Assembly (NCBI GenBank): GCA_947464515.1 | Contig: CANHXF010000126.1 | Location: 1-5,688 of the forward strand | DNA length: 5,688 nt | Source of the DNA: Flavobacteriales bacterium | Lineage (GTDB): Bacteria > Bacteroidota > Bacteroidia > NS11-12g > UBA955 | Direction: 5' to 3' | Shown: piece after piece, positions 5,634 to 5,688 of the stretch | How the letters are laid out: every line of letters starts with the position of its first letter | How positions within the stretch are numbered: position 1 is the stretch's first letter | The notes under the pieces: generated by a model | What the model saw: the letters and a program-made list of their open reading frames with translations, nothing else | The model's database searches: none | Told to the model about the DNA's origin: nothing | Translations under genes and position numbers: made by a program

Positions 5634-5688
5634 TTAAGCCGTTTTACTTTTCCATGTCGCCAAAGCGCGATGGAGTTGGTAGAAAGCG
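5634..5688 (-). CDS. Possible 3' end of an unidentified upstream gene
   Basis: On the minus strand a frame is open from the right edge to a TAA at 5634-5636, reading AFYQLHRALATWKSKTA, which looks like an amphipathic C-terminal helix. It would end 15 bp before the hexosaminidase ATG and could be the preceding operon gene. A second frame (RFLPTPSRFGDMEK, stop at 5644) and the third frame are also open over this short distance, so the choice rests on appearance alone. No family is recognisable. Confidence 0.3.
   Translation of the reverse strand, partial: AFYQLHRALATWKSKTA

Noticed and set aside
5619..5640. TATCTTCG upstream of the hexosaminidase as a -7 promoter box
   Set aside because: One base off consensus, only four bases from the ATG, and no -33 partner at suitable spacing; transcription may start further upstream.

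Overview
The window looks like a piece of a Bacteroidota (Bacteroidetes) chromosome, probably a free-living polysaccharide or glycoprotein degrader. Reasons: the protein sequences of the glycosidases and the glycosylasparaginase have a Bacteroidetes character; one promoter matches the Bacteroidetes pattern (TTG near -33, TAnnTTTG near -7); and no start is preceded by a convincing Shine-Dalgarno sequence, as is usual in that phylum. Base composition is about 50-57% GC in much of the glycosidase and asparaginase genes but falls to about 35-38% in the metallophosphoesterase gene (counted by hand on sample lines). No species can be named from the sequence alone.

Layout: (1) 1-1499, plus strand: C-terminal part of a GH2 beta-mannosidase running off the left edge. 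(2) 1584-2348, plus: a low-GC calcineurin-like metallophosphoesterase. (3) 2400-2771, minus: a small cytosolic clan AA (retropepsin-like) aspartic protease, convergent with the previous gene, with its own promoter at 2786-2816. (4) 2825-2936: an intergenic repeat element with two hairpins. A diverged direct copy of its core forms the last coding stretch of the beta-mannosidase (1395-1487), so the phosphoesterase/protease pair lies between two direct repeats. (5) 2967-4001, minus: Tat-exported glycosylasparaginase. (6) 4029-5618, minus: exported GH20 beta-N-acetylhexosaminidase, 27 bp upstream of the asparaginase and probably co-transcribed with it. (7) 5634-5688, minus: possible 3' end of one more gene. 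There are no rRNA, tRNA, CRISPR or transposase genes.

How the genes may work together: beta-mannosidase (Man-beta-1,4-GlcNAc), beta-hexosaminidase (terminal GlcNAc) and glycosylasparaginase (GlcNAc-Asn) match the enzymes that dismantle the Man-GlcNAc-GlcNAc-Asn core of N-glycoproteins, a set best known from lysosomes. Their clustering suggests a glycoprotein-scavenging locus. The two genes between the repeats have no evident link to this pathway and look like accessory cargo. The most unusual signal is the repeat: its core is readable as protein in both copies, the copies differ mainly at third codon positions, and one copy appears to have become the C-terminus of a conserved enzyme.
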